From Acinetobacter apis (GTDB lineage Bacteria > Pseudomonadota > Gammaproteobacteria > Pseudomonadales > Moraxellaceae), in contig NZ_FZLN01000001.1 in NCBI RefSeq assembly GCF_900197575.1, positions 1-64,000 on the forward strand: a DNA stretch of 64,000 bases. Reading direction: 5' to 3'. The notes under the pieces were generated by a model, which had not been told where the DNA came from, searched no databases, and saw only the letters and a program-made list of their open reading frames with translations. A program made the position numbers and the translations under genes. Shown here piece by piece: positions 63,959-64,000 of this stretch (within the stretch, counting starts at the first letter, position 1; each line of letters starts with the position of its first letter).

Positions 63959-64000
63959 TCTGAATAACTTTTAATTAAAAAATGATTCAGCACCACTTTT

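Overview
The window looks like chromosomal DNA of a gammaproteobacterium of the genus Acinetobacter (Moraxellaceae). The base composition is AT-rich, and the housekeeping proteins and order are of Acinetobacter type: minCDE followed by a PA4642-like gene, pilT-pilU, fur divergent from a bamE-like gene, sbcDC, emrAB, a 4-TM protein of the ABZJ_00895 type, and ssrA with an ANDKSYALAA-like tag. The genus call is inference from gene content; no search was run.

Layout. 1-42.7 kb is mostly core chromosome: the end of tuf, rimI, bpt, aat, trxB, ftsK, a LysE exporter, a MocR/PdxR-type regulator, minCDE, an acyltransferase, an OmpA-like lipoprotein, rep helicase, dut, algC, argB, a class II amidotransferase, a hemerythrin, rnfH, bamE/smpA, fur, pilU, pilT, a YggS-type PLP protein, an MFS exporter, sbcC, sbcD, an OsmC protein, thiO, hemB, emrA, emrB and a cupin. 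The one disturbed place is 7.29-8.97 kb. There a 68-bp copy of the 3' end of the MocR gene, with its own stop codon beside lysE, and a gene of unknown function lie next to the intact regulator, as if an insertion or recombination split the original 3' end away.

42.7-53.3 kb is a genetic island at the 3' end of the tmRNA gene ssrA. It reads int, an unknown protein, an AlpA-like regulator, a small HTH protein, a KilA-N protein, a protein with an Ash/Icd-like tail over a terminator hairpin, two small paralogous coiled-coil proteins, and a DUF3987 ATPase/replication protein. After this come a dense cluster of GTGACTAA/TTAGTCA repeats (probable origin), a GST-like cargo gene, a second repeat cluster, and a ParD-like/RelE-ParE toxin-antitoxin pair. 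No capsid, tail, terminase or conjugation genes are recognisable. The gene order matches P4-like satellites or Gram-negative phage-inducible islands, so I read it as a compact satellite-type element of about 10.2 kb. Pairs of TGTATCCC repeats with the same 12-bp phase near both ends look like integrase arm sites. The att core repeat is imperfect (14/17).

53.6-64 kb holds a cluster of three very large secreted proteins (886, 894 and 1312 aa) and one small one (165 aa), all on the + strand and all with signal peptides. The first two are tandem paralogues with DUF11-type beta-sandwich repeats and Asp/Asn/Gly calcium-type loops at matching positions. The third is a mosaic of a lectin-like N-terminus, DUF11, SpaA/Cna-B-like and SdrD-B-like modules, ending in a module related to the others. 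None has an evident outer-membrane anchor, autotransporter barrel or sorting signal. They may form a cell-surface or extracellular assembly. The satellite-like island and this secreted repeat-protein cluster are the two most promising parts of the window.
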